Position numbers and translations under genes: made by a program. The notes under the pieces are model-generated. The model was not told the origin of the DNA, did no database searches, and worked only from the letters and a program-made list of their open reading frames with translations. A DNA stretch of 64,000 bases from Desulfovibrio sp. X2 (lineage in GTDB: Bacteria > Desulfobacterota > Desulfovibrionia > Desulfovibrionales > Desulfovibrionaceae): assembly GCF_000422205.1 (NCBI RefSeq), contig NZ_ATHV01000014.1, positions 61,440 through 125,439 of the forward strand, given 5' to 3'. Below, piece after piece: positions 33,932 to 42,973 of this stretch. The first letter of the stretch is position 1. Each line of letters opens with the position of its first letter.

Positions 33932-36013
33932 ATGGCAAAGCAGAAGGTCTTCAGCGTGTGCGGCATGTGCACTGTGCGCTGCCCCATTGAGGTGGACGTG
34001 GCCGACAACGAGGTGCTCTTCATCCAGGGCAACTCCAAGAGCGGTCTCAAGGGCGCCCTGTGCGCCCGCGGCGCCGCGGGCTACGCCCTGACCCAGGACG
34101 ACGAGCGCCCCCAGTACCCCATGATCCGTGAAGGCGAGCGCGGCGAAGGCCGCTGGCGCCGCGTCAGCTGGGACGAGGCGTTCGCCTACGTGGCCGAGAA
34201 GCTCACGGCCATCCAGGAGAAGCACGGCAAGGAGTCGGTCATCTTCTCCGACCGCGGCGGCCCCTTCGTGGACCTGCACCAGGCCTTCGTGCGCGGCCTG
34301 GGCTCGCCCAACTACCACAACCACGACTCCGCCTGCGCCCGCGGCGTGCAGCACGCGGCCAAGTCCGTCCTCGGCATGGGCCGCAAGGACGTGGTCTACG
34401 ACTTCAAGAACGCCAAGCACATCGTGCTGCAGACCCGCAACATCTTCGAGGCGATCAACGTCTCCGAGGTCAACTCCGTGCTCGACGCGCTGGACGCCGG
34501 CTGCAAGCTGACGGTCATCGACGTGCGCGCCACGGTCAGCGCGGGCAAGGCCGACAACTTCTTCATGATCCGTCCGGGCACCGACTACGCCTTCAACCTC
34601 GGCGTGATCCACGCCCTCATCCACTCCGGCAAGTACGACAAGGAGTACGTCTCCAAGTACGTCAACGGCTTCGACGCCCTGCGCACCTTCATCGGCCCCT
34701 ACACGCCCAAGTGGGCGGCGGAGGAATGCGGCGTCTCGGCCAAGGCCATCGAGGATTTCGCCGCGCAGCTGGCCGAGGCCGCGCCGTCCGTGATCTGGCA
34801 CCCGGGCTGGATGACCGCCCGCTACAAGGACTCCTTCTTCGTCTCCCGCACGGCGTACATCATCAACGCCCTGCTCGGCGCCATCGGCGCCAAGGGCGGC
34901 CTGCCCGTCTCCAACAAGCCCGGCGACGTGGGCGCCAAGGGCATCAAGAAGTTCGTGGACCTCTTCCCCAAGCCGGAGGCCAAGCGCGCCGACGGCGCGG
35001 GCTGGAAGTACCCGCACATCGACGCCGGTCCGGGCCTGGTCAACCTGGCCTACGACGCGGCCGTCTCGGGTGATCCCTACCCGGTGCGCGCCTACATCTG
35101 CCACCGCCACGACCCGCTCATGGCCTACCCCGATCCCGATGCCCTGAAGAAGAAGTGGGAGAACCTGGACCTGTTGGTCTCCGTGACCTTCTCCTGGTCC
35201 GACACGGCCTGGCATTCGGACGTGGTCCTGCCCATGTCGCCCTACCTCGAGCGCGAGTCGCCCATCGCCCAGAAGGGCGGGCTCAAGCCCCAGTTCTTCG
35301 TGCGCCAGCGGGCCCTGCAGCCGCGCTACGACACCAAGGCCGACTGGGAGATCCTCACCGGCATCGCCAAGGCCATGGGAGTCAAGGAACTGGCCTTCGA
35401 GAACGCCGAGGCCATGTGGAACTACCAGCTCGAGGGCACGGGCAAGACCGTGGCCGACTTCGCGGAGAAGGGCTTCGTCGAGCTCTGCGCCAAGCCCCTC
35501 TACAAGGACATGACCGAGTTCAAGTTCCCCACCCCCTCGGGCAAGATCGAGATCATCCATCCCAAGTGGGAGGACCAGGGCATGTCCTGCCTGCGTCCCT
35601 ACGAGTCGCCGGCCAAGCCGCCCGCGGGCAGCTTCCGCATCATCTTCGGACGCTGCGGCCTGCACACCCAGGGCCACACCGTGAACAACAAGCTCCTGAA
35701 CGAGCAGATGCCCGAGAACGTCCTCTGGCTGAACGACAAGGTCGCGGCCGAGATGGGCGTTTCCAGCGGCGACAAGGTCAAGATCGGCGGCGGCTCCGAG
35801 AGCGGCGTCATGAAGGCCTTCGTCACCGAGTACGTGCACCCCGAGGCCGCTTTCATGATCCACGGCTTCGGCCACAAGCTGCCGCCCGAGTCCCGGGCCT
35901 ACGGCAAGGGCGTCGCGGACAACGCGCTCATGCCCGGAGGCCTCGAGAACTGGTCCAAGGAAGGCGGCTACATCTGCATGCAGGAGCACTTCGTCACCGT
36001 CTCCAAGGCCTGA
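33932..36013 (+). CDS. Molybdopterin oxidoreductase catalytic subunit, Psr/Phs-like, cytoplasmic
   Basis: The 693-residue protein has the N-terminal [4Fe-4S] site (Cys10, Cys13, Cys17, Cys44) and a likely molybdenum ligand, Cys135 in HDSACARG, as in polysulfide and thiosulfate reductases and related enzymes. A C-terminal molybdopterin dinucleotide domain includes NNKLLNEQMPENVLW. The protein lacks a twin-arginine signal and begins directly with the cluster domain, so it should stay in the cytoplasm. The ATG at 33932 has GGAGGGACCAG; upstream in-frame codons lie in the control region. No B or C subunit follows; the four-cluster protein at 21024-21527 is a candidate partner. Substrate unknown. 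Confidence 0.85.
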   Translation: MAKQKVFSVCGMCTVRCPIEVDVADNEVLFIQGNSKSGLKGALCARGAAGYALTQDDERPQYPMIREGERGEGRWRRVSWDEAFAYVAEKLTAIQEKHGKESVIFSDRGGPFVDLHQAFVRGLGSPNYHNHDSACARGVQHAAKSVLGMGRKDVVYDFKNAKHIVLQTRNIFEAINVSEVNSVLDALDAGCKLTVIDVRATVSAGKADNFFMIRPGTDYAFNLGVIHALIHSGKYDKEYVSKYVNGFDALRTFIGPYTPKWAAEECGVSAKAIEDFAAQLAEAAPSVIWHPGWMTARYKDSFFVSRTAYIINALLGAIGAKGGLPVSNKPGDVGAKGIKKFVDLFPKPEAKRADGAGWKYPHIDAGPGLVNLAYDAAVSGDPYPVRAYICHRHDPLMAYPDPDALKKKWENLDLLVSVTFSWSDTAWHSDVVLPMSPYLERESPIAQKGGLKPQFFVRQRALQPRYDTKADWEILTGIAKAMGVKELAFENAEAMWNYQLEGTGKTVADFAEKGFVELCAKPLYKDMTEFKFPTPSGKIEIIHPKWEDQGMSCLRPYESPAKPPAGSFRIIFGRCGLHTQGHTVNNKLLNEQMPENVLWLNDKVAAEMGVSSGDKVKIGGGSESGVMKAFVTEYVHPEAAFMIHGFGHKLPPESRAYGKGVADNALMPGGLENWSKEGGYICMQEHFVTVSKA

Positions 36014-36042
36014 TAGGCCACCTATCCGCAAGCTCATGCCGC

Positions 36043-36080
36043 ACGGGCGGTCCGGGGAAACCCGGGCCGCCCGTCTTCTT
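36043..36080 (+). terminator. Terminator after the molybdopterin oxidoreductase gene
   Basis: A 14-bp stem (ACGGGCGGTCCGGG pairing with CCCGGGCCGCCCGT) with a GAAA loop is followed by CTTCTTT. Confidence 0.85.
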
Positions 36081-36187
36081 TGCGCCGCGAACCGATCGCC
36101 TGCCCGGGGTGGTGGACGGGGCGCGGGATATTCCGCTATGTCTCCGATCATTCTGTCCCTGTGACACCGTTTTCCGGAGAACCGCGC

Positions 36188-36763
36188 ATGCCCACCCTCG
36201 ACCGCAGCCACTTCATCCTCATCCCCTGGCTCTGCTGGGCCATCTACTGGCGCAGGTCGGCGCGCACGGCCAAGGCCGACGCGTGGCGCGAGTCGCTGTC
36301 CTCACGCCTTCTCGGCCTCGGACCGATCTGGGCTGCGGCGCTCCTGCTCTGCCTCCCCTCCTCCTTTCTCTCGGGCCTCGCGGCGCGTTTCGTCCCACGC
36401 GCCGCGTGGGTGTTCCCGGCTGGCGCGGTGCTGACCTCGGCGGGCCTGCTCTTCTGCATCTGGGCGCGGCGCGTCCTGGGCAGGAACTGGAGCGGCGCCG
36501 TGAGCGTCAAGCAGGGGCACGAGCTGGTCACGACAGGCCCCTACGCCCTGGTCCGCCACCCCATCTACAGCGGCCTGCTGCTCGCCCTCGCGGGCACGGC
36601 CCTGGCGCTCGGCGAATTCCGCGGCCTGCTGGCCGTGGCCATCGCGGCCGCGGGATTCCTGCACAAGATCCGTCTCGAGGAAGTCTTCATGCGGGAGGTC
36701 TTCGGCGACGCCTACGCCGCGTACGCCGAGCGCGTGCCCGCGCTCCTGCCCTTCGTGTTCTGA
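36188..36763 (+). CDS. Isoprenylcysteine carboxyl methyltransferase-family membrane protein
   Basis: The 191-residue protein has about four membrane helices and the ICMT/PEMT-type signature near the C-terminus: TTGPYALVRHPIYSGLLL and, later, EEVFMREVFGDAYAAYAERV. These residues bind S-adenosylmethionine in characterised relatives. The bacterial substrate is unknown, perhaps a lipid or quinone. The ATG at 36188 follows GGAGAACCGCGC. It may be a single gene, bounded by a terminator on the left. Confidence 0.85.
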   Translation: MPTLDRSHFILIPWLCWAIYWRRSARTAKADAWRESLSSRLLGLGPIWAAALLLCLPSSFLSGLAARFVPRAAWVFPAGAVLTSAGLLFCIWARRVLGRNWSGAVSVKQGHELVTTGPYALVRHPIYSGLLLALAGTALALGEFRGLLAVAIAAAGFLHKIRLEEVFMREVFGDAYAAYAERVPALLPFVF

Positions 36764-36933
36764 CCTTCGGGCGCGCTGTTCGCGCCTCCCTCTCCGTCGC
36801 ACCTTCCCGCTCCGTCGCGCCCTGCGTTGCCCCGAGCCTCCCGGGTGTGCTACGATCGCAGTTCGGCAAAATCCCGTCCGTGAACTTCCGGTCCGGCCCC
36901 CTCCCGGTCCGGGCGGCTTCGAAGGAGCACGCC

Positions 36934-37626
36934 ATGTCCCATCTCGCCTTCCTCGCAAACCCGGCCTTCGTCATCGTCTGGTACGGCTTCGGCCTGCTGG
37001 CCGCCGTCTGGGTGACCTACGACGTGCTCAGGGTGAACACGCACGTCATGCCCGCCCTGAAGGCAGGCTGGCCCATCATCGTCACCTTCTTCTCGATCAT
37101 CGGCCTCGGCCTCTACCTGGCCAGCTGCCGCCCGCCGGGCATCGCCTCCCTGCGCGGCGAGGAGGCCGACGAGATCCACCACGCCTACGTCTCCGTGACC
37201 TGGAAGCGGGTCACGGGCTCGGTCATCCACTGCGTGGGCGGCGACGGGCTCGGGGTCGTGACGGCCATGGTCGTGGCCCGGCTCGCGGGCTTCAGCTTCT
37301 GGCACGAGTTCTGGTTCGAATACGCGGTGGGCTTCGTCTTCGGCTGGTTCGTCTTCCAGTACCTGTCCATGCGCAAGATGGGCCACCCGCCCCTCGAGTC
37401 CCTGTGGAAGGGCGGCCGGGCGGAGTTCTTCTCCATGCTCACGGTCATGCTCGGCATGGGGCTCGTGATGCGCTTCGTGACCCCGACCGTGGTCGGCCAC
37501 AGGCCGCTGCCGGACGAGGCGGCCTTCTGGGGCTTCGCCTCCCTGGGCCTGTTCGTGGGCGCCATCGTCACCTACCCCATGAACTGGTGGATGGTGGCCG
37601 TGGGCTGGAAGCACGGCATGGGCTGA
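36934..37626 (+). CDS. DUF4396-like membrane protein
   Basis: The 230-residue protein has about six hydrophobic segments. It contains VTWKRVTGSVIHCVGGDGLG and a C-terminal FASLGLFVGAIVTYPMNWWMV, which I associate with DUF4396 membrane proteins. Histidines in the helices (SVIHCVGG, SFWHEFWFEY) could bind metal or heme. Function is unknown. The ATG follows AAGGAGCACGCC. Confidence 0.65.
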   Translation: MSHLAFLANPAFVIVWYGFGLLAAVWVTYDVLRVNTHVMPALKAGWPIIVTFFSIIGLGLYLASCRPPGIASLRGEEADEIHHAYVSVTWKRVTGSVIHCVGGDGLGVVTAMVVARLAGFSFWHEFWFEYAVGFVFGWFVFQYLSMRKMGHPPLESLWKGGRAEFFSMLTVMLGMGLVMRFVTPTVVGHRPLPDEAAFWGFASLGLFVGAIVTYPMNWWMVAVGWKHGMG

Positions 37627-37696
37627 GCCCCCGGAACGCGGCGGCCGCAGGCGGCGGGGGAACGGCCGGGCCGCCCCCCTGCCCCGGCCTGGGCGC

Positions 37697-38620
37697 TCAC
37701 TTCCCGGGGTGCCCGGGGTGCTTGACGAAGGTGCCCTTGGCGTATTCCTCGAAGGCCACGCGCAGCTCGTCCTGGGTGTTCATGACGATGGGGCCGTACC
37801 AGGCGACGGGCTCGCCGAGCGGCTTGCCGCTGATGAAGACGAAGCGCAGCGGCCTGTCCAGGGCCGTGACCTCCACCTCATCGCCCGCGTGCGCGTAGAG
37901 CACCGTGGTCTCCGGGCCGCAGCGGCACTCCCTGTCCACGTCGAGCCAGCCCGAACCCACCATCTCGTAGTCGAAGGCGTCGCGCCGCTCGTCGAAGTAG
38001 CCGTGGCCGGAGAGAACGTAGGCGATGGCCGTGTGCCCCTCCTTGACCGGATGGCGGAAGACGGCCCCGGCCGGGACCGAGACGTCCAGGAGCTCCGGGT
38101 CGATGACGATGTCGCGCACCGGGCCCATGACGTCGCCCACCTTGCCGCAGACCACCTTGACCCGCGCCCCGGAGTCGAGCTCCGCCTCGGGGATGGTCGC
38201 GGCGCGCACGTCGCGGTAGCGGGGCTCCATCATCTTCCGCCCGGCGGGCAGGTTGGCCCAGAACTGGAAGCCCCAGAGCATGCCGCTTTGCGTCTCCTTG
38301 GGCATCTCCTGGTGGATGATGCCGCTCCCCGCGGTCATCCACTGCACGTCGCCGGGGCCGATGACCCCGCTGTTGCCCATGCTGTCGCCGTGCTCCACCC
38401 GCCCCTCGAGCACGTAGGTGATGGTCTCGATGCCCCGGTGCGGGTGCCAGGGGAAGCCCGGCAGGTATTCGGCCGGATTGCCGGTGTGGAAGTCGTCCAG
38501 CATCAGGAAGGGGTCGAAGCGGGGCACCTGGGAGTAGCCGAAGGCCCTCTTCAGGTGCACGCCCGCGCCCTCCACCGTGGGGCGGCTCTTGTAGACCGTG
38601 GCGATGCGTCGCGTGCTCAT
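37697..38620 (-). CDS. Pirin-family protein
   Basis: The 307-residue protein has the two-cupin pirin fold. The N-terminal metal ligands are in FPWHPHRGIETITYVLEG (two His), with a further His and Glu in SGIIHQEMP. Some pirins oxidise quercetin; others bind transcription factors. The tail ends HPGHPGK. The gene is monocistronic and convergent with the DUF4396-like gene. The ATG at 38620 lacks a strong ribosome site (GAGGAC). Confidence 0.93.
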   Translation of the reverse strand: MSTRRIATVYKSRPTVEGAGVHLKRAFGYSQVPRFDPFLMLDDFHTGNPAEYLPGFPWHPHRGIETITYVLEGRVEHGDSMGNSGVIGPGDVQWMTAGSGIIHQEMPKETQSGMLWGFQFWANLPAGRKMMEPRYRDVRAATIPEAELDSGARVKVVCGKVGDVMGPVRDIVIDPELLDVSVPAGAVFRHPVKEGHTAIAYVLSGHGYFDERRDAFDYEMVGSGWLDVDRECRCGPETTVLYAHAGDEVEVTALDRPLRFVFISGKPLGEPVAWYGPIVMNTQDELRVAFEEYAKGTFVKHPGHPGK

Positions 38621-39086
38621 GGCGTCCTCGCTGCCGGAGCGTTTTCGGGCGGCCCGTGGGGCCCCGCATGCGGGCACGCCCCCGGCCGGGCGCCCTGCAC
38701 AGGGAGAGGGTTCCTGCATAGCAGGATGCGCGGGCCGTGTACACGCCCGGCCGGAAATCACGCGGACGGAAGCGACGGGACAGGGGCTCGGCCAGGGCGG
38801 GCCGAGGCCACTTGACCGGCCTCCGGGAGGCTCGTAAACATCGTTCAGCGCCGGGCGCGCCGCGCTTCCCCTTCGGGAGGCCCCTGCCCGGCCGCGGCGC
38901 GATCCGACCGCATCCGATCCGACCCGACACCAGACAGAGAGGGCCCGCACGCTCGCGGCCGCTTTCGTGCCCGGCCCGGGAGGCTTCGCCGCACCCCGAG
39001 GGACGGGGTGCGGCCGCATGCGGCGTTCGGCCCCTCACGAGGCGGCAATCCGGCAATCGCCCGCGAAACAGCAAAGGATGGTTCGC
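38621..39086. other. Intergenic region between pirin and the DUF190 gene
   Basis: No gene is seen in these 466 bp. A perfect 9-bp stem-loop (CCGCACCCC/GGGGTGCGG) occupies 38989-39013, about 75 bp before the DUF190 start. No known riboswitch pattern was recognised; in particular it does not resemble the fluoride motif often linked to DUF190. Confidence 0.5.
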
Positions 39087-39404
39087 ATGAAAGGATATCT
39101 TCTCACGTTCTACACGCAGCAGAGCAGGACGCACGACGGCATGTCGCTGGCGGACTGGATCGTGGAGGAGGCCAGGCGCCTCGGGATCAGGGGGGCGACG
39201 CTGCTCTTTGCGACCGAGGGCTTCGGCCACGACGGCCGCTTCCATTCGGCCGGGTACTTCGACCTGGAGGACCAGCCGCAGCAGGTGACCATGGCCGTCA
39301 GCCCCGGGGAGTCGGAGCGGCTGTTCGCCAGGCTGCGCGAGAACAGGCTGCGCGTCTTCTACACCTCGGCGCCCATAGATTTCGGGTTCACCTGCGACGA
39401 CTGA
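39087..39404 (+). CDS. DUF190 family protein
   Basis: The 105-residue protein matches DUF190: a ferredoxin-like fold with LADWIVEEARRLGIRGATLLFATEGFG and a short C-terminal strand. These proteins are PII-like and are often encoded beside CrcB fluoride channels, which are absent here. The ATG at 39087 has AAAGGA eight bases upstream, better than the in-frame ATG at 39078. Probably a small regulatory protein. Confidence 0.85.
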   Translation: MKGYLLTFYTQQSRTHDGMSLADWIVEEARRLGIRGATLLFATEGFGHDGRFHSAGYFDLEDQPQQVTMAVSPGESERLFARLRENRLRVFYTSAPIDFGFTCDD

Positions 39405-39536
39405 GCGCATTGCGCGCGCGTCTCCGTGCCCGCAGGCCCGGGCATGCCCCTCGGGCGGTCCGGAGCAGCGGAGTGCGGCCCTTGAAAGCTGAATTTTTCT
39501 TCAAAAAACAGTTCGCACAATCACAAGGAAGAAATC

Positions 39537-40250
39537 ATGATCGGTCCTTTCGTCAACGGAGGGGCGCTGCTCCTCGGCAGCCTCGCGGGCGCCTTTCTCG
39601 GCCCCAGGCTCGACAAGAACCTGCGCAACCACATGCCCATGGTCTTCGGCTGCGCCTCCATGGGCATCGGCGTGGCCATGGTGGTCAAGGTCAAGTTCCT
39701 CGCGCCGGTCGTCCTGGCCCTGGTCGTGGGCACGCTGCTCGGCGAGCTCGTCCGGCTGGAGACCGGCATCCAGAAGGCCGCAGGCAGCGCCCGCGGCCTC
39801 ATCGAGAAGATCGCGACGCCAAGCGGCGACCTGAGCCAGGAGGAGTTCCTGGACAAGTTCGTGGCCGTGATGGTGCTCTTCTGCGTCAGCGGCATGGGCG
39901 TGTACGGCTCCATGAACGAGGGCATGACCGGCGACCCCACCCTGCTCATCGTGAAGTCCATCCTGGACTTCTTCACCGCCCCGATCTTCGCCTCGATCCT
40001 CGGCTACACCGTGGGCATCCTGGTCATTCCGCAGCTCGCGGTGCAGGCCACGCTCTATCTGTGCGCCGCGCTCATCCTGCCGCTGACCACGCCGGACATC
40101 ATGGCCGACTTCTCGGCCTGCGGCGGCCTGATCATGCTGGCCACGGGCTTCCGCATCTGCGGCATCAAGCAGTTCCCTGTGGCGAACATGATCCCGGCGC
40201 TCATCCTGGTCATGCCCCTGTCCGCCCTGTGGGCGCACTTCGTCGGCTAG
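39537..40250 (+). CDS. DUF554 membrane protein
   Basis: The 237-residue protein has the DUF554 layout: seven hydrophobic segments, N-terminal GPFVNGGALLLGSLAGAFLG, central FCVSGMGVYGSMNEG and the C-terminal CGGLIMLATGFRICGIKQFPVANMIP. Members are presumed transporters of unknown substrate. The ATG follows AAGGAAGAAATC. Confidence 0.9.
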   Translation: MIGPFVNGGALLLGSLAGAFLGPRLDKNLRNHMPMVFGCASMGIGVAMVVKVKFLAPVVLALVVGTLLGELVRLETGIQKAAGSARGLIEKIATPSGDLSQEEFLDKFVAVMVLFCVSGMGVYGSMNEGMTGDPTLLIVKSILDFFTAPIFASILGYTVGILVIPQLAVQATLYLCAALILPLTTPDIMADFSACGGLIMLATGFRICGIKQFPVANMIPALILVMPLSALWAHFVG

Positions 40251-40293
40251 GAAGCCCTCCTCGCGGGGGAAGGCTAAGGAGAGGACGGAGGAC

Positions 40294-40317
40294 GGCAGGG
40301 GGCTATCCCCTCCTGCC
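40294..40317 (+). terminator. Possible terminator after the DUF554 gene
   Basis: GGCAGGGG and CCCCTCCTGCC form a stem between convergent genes. There is no T-tract. Confidence 0.4.
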
Positions 40318-40394
40318 CGCCGGAATCGCTGGCGACGGGCAGGCGCGGCGCGCGGCCGACGGGATATGGCGGGATATGGCGGAAGATGGCGAGA

Positions 40395-40739
40395 TCAGGC
40401 GATCTTGCCGGTGGCCTTCTTCACGGGCTCGAGGAAGACGGCGGTGCCGTAGCAGGTGTAGTGGCGCTCGCCCTCGGGGTGGAAGGCGACGGATTCGCGA
40501 TACCCCACGATGGCGTCGGCACCGGCCTCGAGGGCGGAGTTGATGAGGCCGTAGAAGGCCGTGTCGGCCGAGAACGAGCGCGAGGCGACGAGCCCGAAGA
40601 CCCATTTGATGTCGCGGCCCTCGACACGCTCGGTGGTGACGATCTTGATGCGGCCGTTGAAATAGGATTGGCGGGCGGCCTCGTAGCGCTGCTCGTCGTC
40701 GCCGTCCGTGGGCTTTTTCCTGCCGCCGAAGAGGGCCAT
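40395..40739 (-). CDS. YbjQ-like (DUF74) heavy-metal-binding domain protein
   Basis: The 114-residue protein shows the YbjQ pattern: KIVTTERVEGRDIKWVFGLV near the start, a helix NSALEAGADAIVGYRE and strands ending GTAVFLEPV. The fold is a small pentameric alpha/beta domain; metal binding is proposed, not proven. An N-terminal basic tail (GGRKKPTDGDD) is an addition. The next two genes upstream on the same strand are small, so the three may form an operon. Confidence 0.75.
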   Translation of the reverse strand: MALFGGRKKPTDGDDEQRYEAARQSYFNGRIKIVTTERVEGRDIKWVFGLVASRSFSADTAFYGLINSALEAGADAIVGYRESVAFHPEGERHYTCYGTAVFLEPVKKATGKIA

Positions 40740-40762
40740 TTCGGTTCCTTGTCCTTGGGCGC

Positions 40763-41005
40763 TCAGGGCTTGCGCCGGTTTTGGGTCCTGCCGGACCGGG
40801 CGGCCGCCTCGACGCGCAGGTTCTGCTCGCCGATGCGCCGGGCCAGGGCCTTGATGCCGTCGGCCGGATCGGCCTGGCCATGCGCCGCCGGGGCGCACGG
40901 GGCGGCCTGGGCCCGGGCGAGGTCGCTGCGGATCTTCCTGATCTCCTCGGCCATCTCGCGCTGCAGGGCGAGTATCTCGTGCAGAAGGCGCTGTTCCTCG
41001 CTCAT
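40763..41005 (-). CDS. Small helical protein, unknown
   Basis: The 80-residue protein is predicted to be an amphipathic helix for residues 1-35 (EEQRLLHEILALQREMAEEI), then a basic, disordered C-terminus. Its ATG overlaps the stop of the gene at 41002-41226 (ATGA), which favours a real translated pair. No family is recognised. Confidence 0.6.
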   Translation of the reverse strand: MSEEQRLLHEILALQREMAEEIRKIRSDLARAQAAPCAPAAHGQADPADGIKALARRIGEQNLRVEAAARSGRTQNRRKP

Positions 41006-41226
41006 AGGCTCTCGTCCACGATCAGGCCGGTGGTGTCGAAGACCGTGGCGTCGATGGTCTGCGAGGAGATGGGCCCCCAGCTCAGGGCGAACTCGGCGTC
41101 CGCCCGGGCGCGCGCGGCCGCGCGCACCTGGTCGAAATGCCTGCTCAGCGCTTCGAACATGGGCACGAAGGGCTCAGGCGTTCCCGGCGGGTCGACCGGG
41201 GTCCAGTCCGGCAGCTCGATCAGCAT
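41002..41226 (-). CDS. Small acidic protein, unknown
   Basis: The 74-residue protein has no membrane segment. It has a proline-rich N-terminus and a central helix (residues ~28-48). It starts at ATG 41226 and overlaps the next gene by four bases. I do not recognise it. The tight spacing with the 80-residue protein and the YbjQ-like gene suggests a short operon. Confidence 0.55.
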   Translation of the reverse strand: MLIELPDWTPVDPPGTPEPFVPMFEALSRHFDQVRAAARARADAEFALSWGPISSQTIDATVFDTTGLIVDESL

Positions 41227-41338
41227 TCCCGATATGTACCTGAACCCCCGCCGATTTCAAGTCCGCGGGCTTGCGCCGCGGGTGGGGCATGGGGCATAGT
41301 CGGCCCTCCGAGACGATTCCCGCTTTTTTGGAGACGCG

Positions 41339-41560
41339 ATGACCGCCGAGAATTCCCCTTTTCCGCCGACCGGAACGCAGCCCAGGCGGCCGGGCTTCTG
41401 CCCCGCCTGCGGCGGCCGCCTCACCCCCTGCCGCCGCTGACGAGAGGTCGCGCTGCGCTGCACGTCGTGCGGCGCCACGTTCGATCTTCGCGGCCACGCC
41501 GACCTCATCGACGACGAGATGGAGGAGCGGCTGGCCTATATCTCCGTGGACCGGTGCTGA
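41339..41560 (+). pseudogene. Small zinc-ribbon ORF interrupted by an in-frame TGA (nonsense mutation or selenocysteine)
   Basis: An ATG with GGAGACGCG upstream opens a frame encoding two CxxC knuckles, CPACGG and CTSCGA, followed by an acidic helical tail (LIDDEMEERL). Codon 34, at 41438-41440, is TGA, and reading resumes in the same frame to a TGA at 41558. The codon usage and domain logic continue across the stop. A 9-bp stem with a GTC loop lies just downstream. A single G-to-T change from GGA would explain it; selenocysteine is the alternative, giving a CxxU motif. Confidence 0.6.
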
Positions 41561-41647
41561 CCCCTCATGGTGCTTAGGGATGGACAGAAAACGCCGCGCC
41601 CTGCTAGGCTCTCCTCGGCCGACGCGAAATGCGCGGCCGGGTTTCCC

Positions 41648-42586
41648 ATGCGCCCGAACCACGTGAGACATCTCTGCATTCTCGCCGCCCTGTGCGCGGC
41701 CCTTTGCCTCCTGCCCCGCCCGAGCGTCGCCGCCGAGGAGCCGAGTCCCCTGTGGCAGCCCCTCATCGACCGCCTGGCCGAGGACGGACTGCCGCGCGAC
41801 TACCTGGACAAGCTCTTCTCCCGGCCCGAGATCACCTTCCAGCCCCGGGTCATGTCCCGCAAGATGATCGCGCTTTTGCGCAGCAAGACAGCGCCCGCGA
41901 CGCCCCCTTCCAAGGAGGCGCCGTCCGCGCCCCGCGTCTACGAGCGCTACCTGCAGCCCGCGCTGCTCGCGGACGCGCTGCGCTTCATGGACGACAACAG
42001 GGCGACGCTCGACAAGGTGGAGCAGGAGCGCGGCGTGTCGCGCGAGGTGGTGGTGGCCATCATGCTCGTGGAGACGCGGCTCGGCTCCTATCTGGGCAAC
42101 GGCAACGCCTTCGTCTCCCTGGCCTCCATGGCGCTGTGCGACGACTTCCTGCTCGTGCAGGCCTACATGCCCATGAACTCGCTCTCGCCGCAGCTGCAGC
42201 AGTGGCTCGTGCGGCGCACGCGTCAGAAGGCGGACTGGGCCTACGAGGAGCTCGTGGCCTTCATCGAGTACGCCATGGCCAGCGGCCAGGACCCGCTGAA
42301 CATCAGGAGCTCGCCGTACGGGGCCATCGGACTGTGCCAGTTCATGCCGAGCAACGCGGTGCGCTTCGGCGTGGACGGCAACAACGACGGCGTGGTGGAC
42401 CTCTTCGACCCGGCGGACGCCCTGCCCTCCATCGCCAACTACCTGGCCTTCCACGGCTGGAAGCCCGGCCTCACCGAGGAGCGCCAGGAGCGCGTCATCT
42501 ACCACTACAACCACGACGAGACCTACGCCCGGACCATCGTGGAGCTGTCCAAGAAGCTCAAGGAGATGGAAGGCGCGCGCAACTAG
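41648..42586 (+). CDS. MltB-type lytic transglycosylase
   Basis: The 312-residue protein begins with a signal peptide (hydrophobic core, residues 8-22, then VAAEEP). The catalytic Glu is likely Glu142 in IMLVETRLGSYLGN, and GAIGLCQFMPSNAVRFG and IANYLAFHGWKPG are typical of MltB family members. It cleaves peptidoglycan glycan strands in the periplasm. No lipobox is evident. The gene is followed by the FMN riboswitch of ribB, about 100 bp downstream. Confidence 0.92.
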   Translation: MRPNHVRHLCILAALCAALCLLPRPSVAAEEPSPLWQPLIDRLAEDGLPRDYLDKLFSRPEITFQPRVMSRKMIALLRSKTAPATPPSKEAPSAPRVYERYLQPALLADALRFMDDNRATLDKVEQERGVSREVVVAIMLVETRLGSYLGNGNAFVSLASMALCDDFLLVQAYMPMNSLSPQLQQWLVRRTRQKADWAYEELVAFIEYAMASGQDPLNIRSSPYGAIGLCQFMPSNAVRFGVDGNNDGVVDLFDPADALPSIANYLAFHGWKPGLTEERQERVIYHYNHDETYARTIVELSKKLKEMEGARN

Positions 42587-42689
42587 CGCGACGCCCGCCG
42601 TCTCTCCCCTTCCCTCTCGCGCACGCGCCGCGCCCTTCCCGGCGGCGGCTTGACAGATCCCCCTCTCGCGGGCCACTCTTGGGTCGCTG

Positions 42690-42835
42690 TACTCAGGGCG
42701 GGGTGGAATTCCCCACCGGCGGTATCCCGGCGCGAGCCGGGGAGCCCGCGAGCGCTTCCGCCATGCGGCGGAAGGTCAGCAGACCTGGTGCGAGGCCAGG
42801 GCCGACGGTCACAGTCCGGATGGAAGAGGATACGG
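42690..42835 (+). ncRNA. FMN riboswitch (RFN element)
   Basis: The element begins with CTCAGGGCGGGGTG and contains the conserved ACCGGCGGTA, AGCCCGCGAGCG, GGTCAGCAGACCTGGTG, and GGCCGACGGTCACAGTCCGGATG blocks of the RFN aptamer. It lies 138 bp upstream of ribB and should lower its expression when flavin mononucleotide is abundant. Confidence 0.97.
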
Positions 42836-42973
42836 CAGTCGTGTGACCCGTTGCGGACGGTTCCAGTCCGCGCGGCCGCCCGTTGCGTTCCGTCGTCTGC
42901 GGAAACGTCCGGGGCGGCCGTCCCCTCTCATGCCCTGATTCTGGTAACCCATTATCGCAAATGGAGATCTGCC

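Noticed and set aside
38621..39086. Fluoride riboswitch upstream of DUF190
   Set aside because: DUF190 is often near crcB, but the conserved crcB-motif blocks are not present here.
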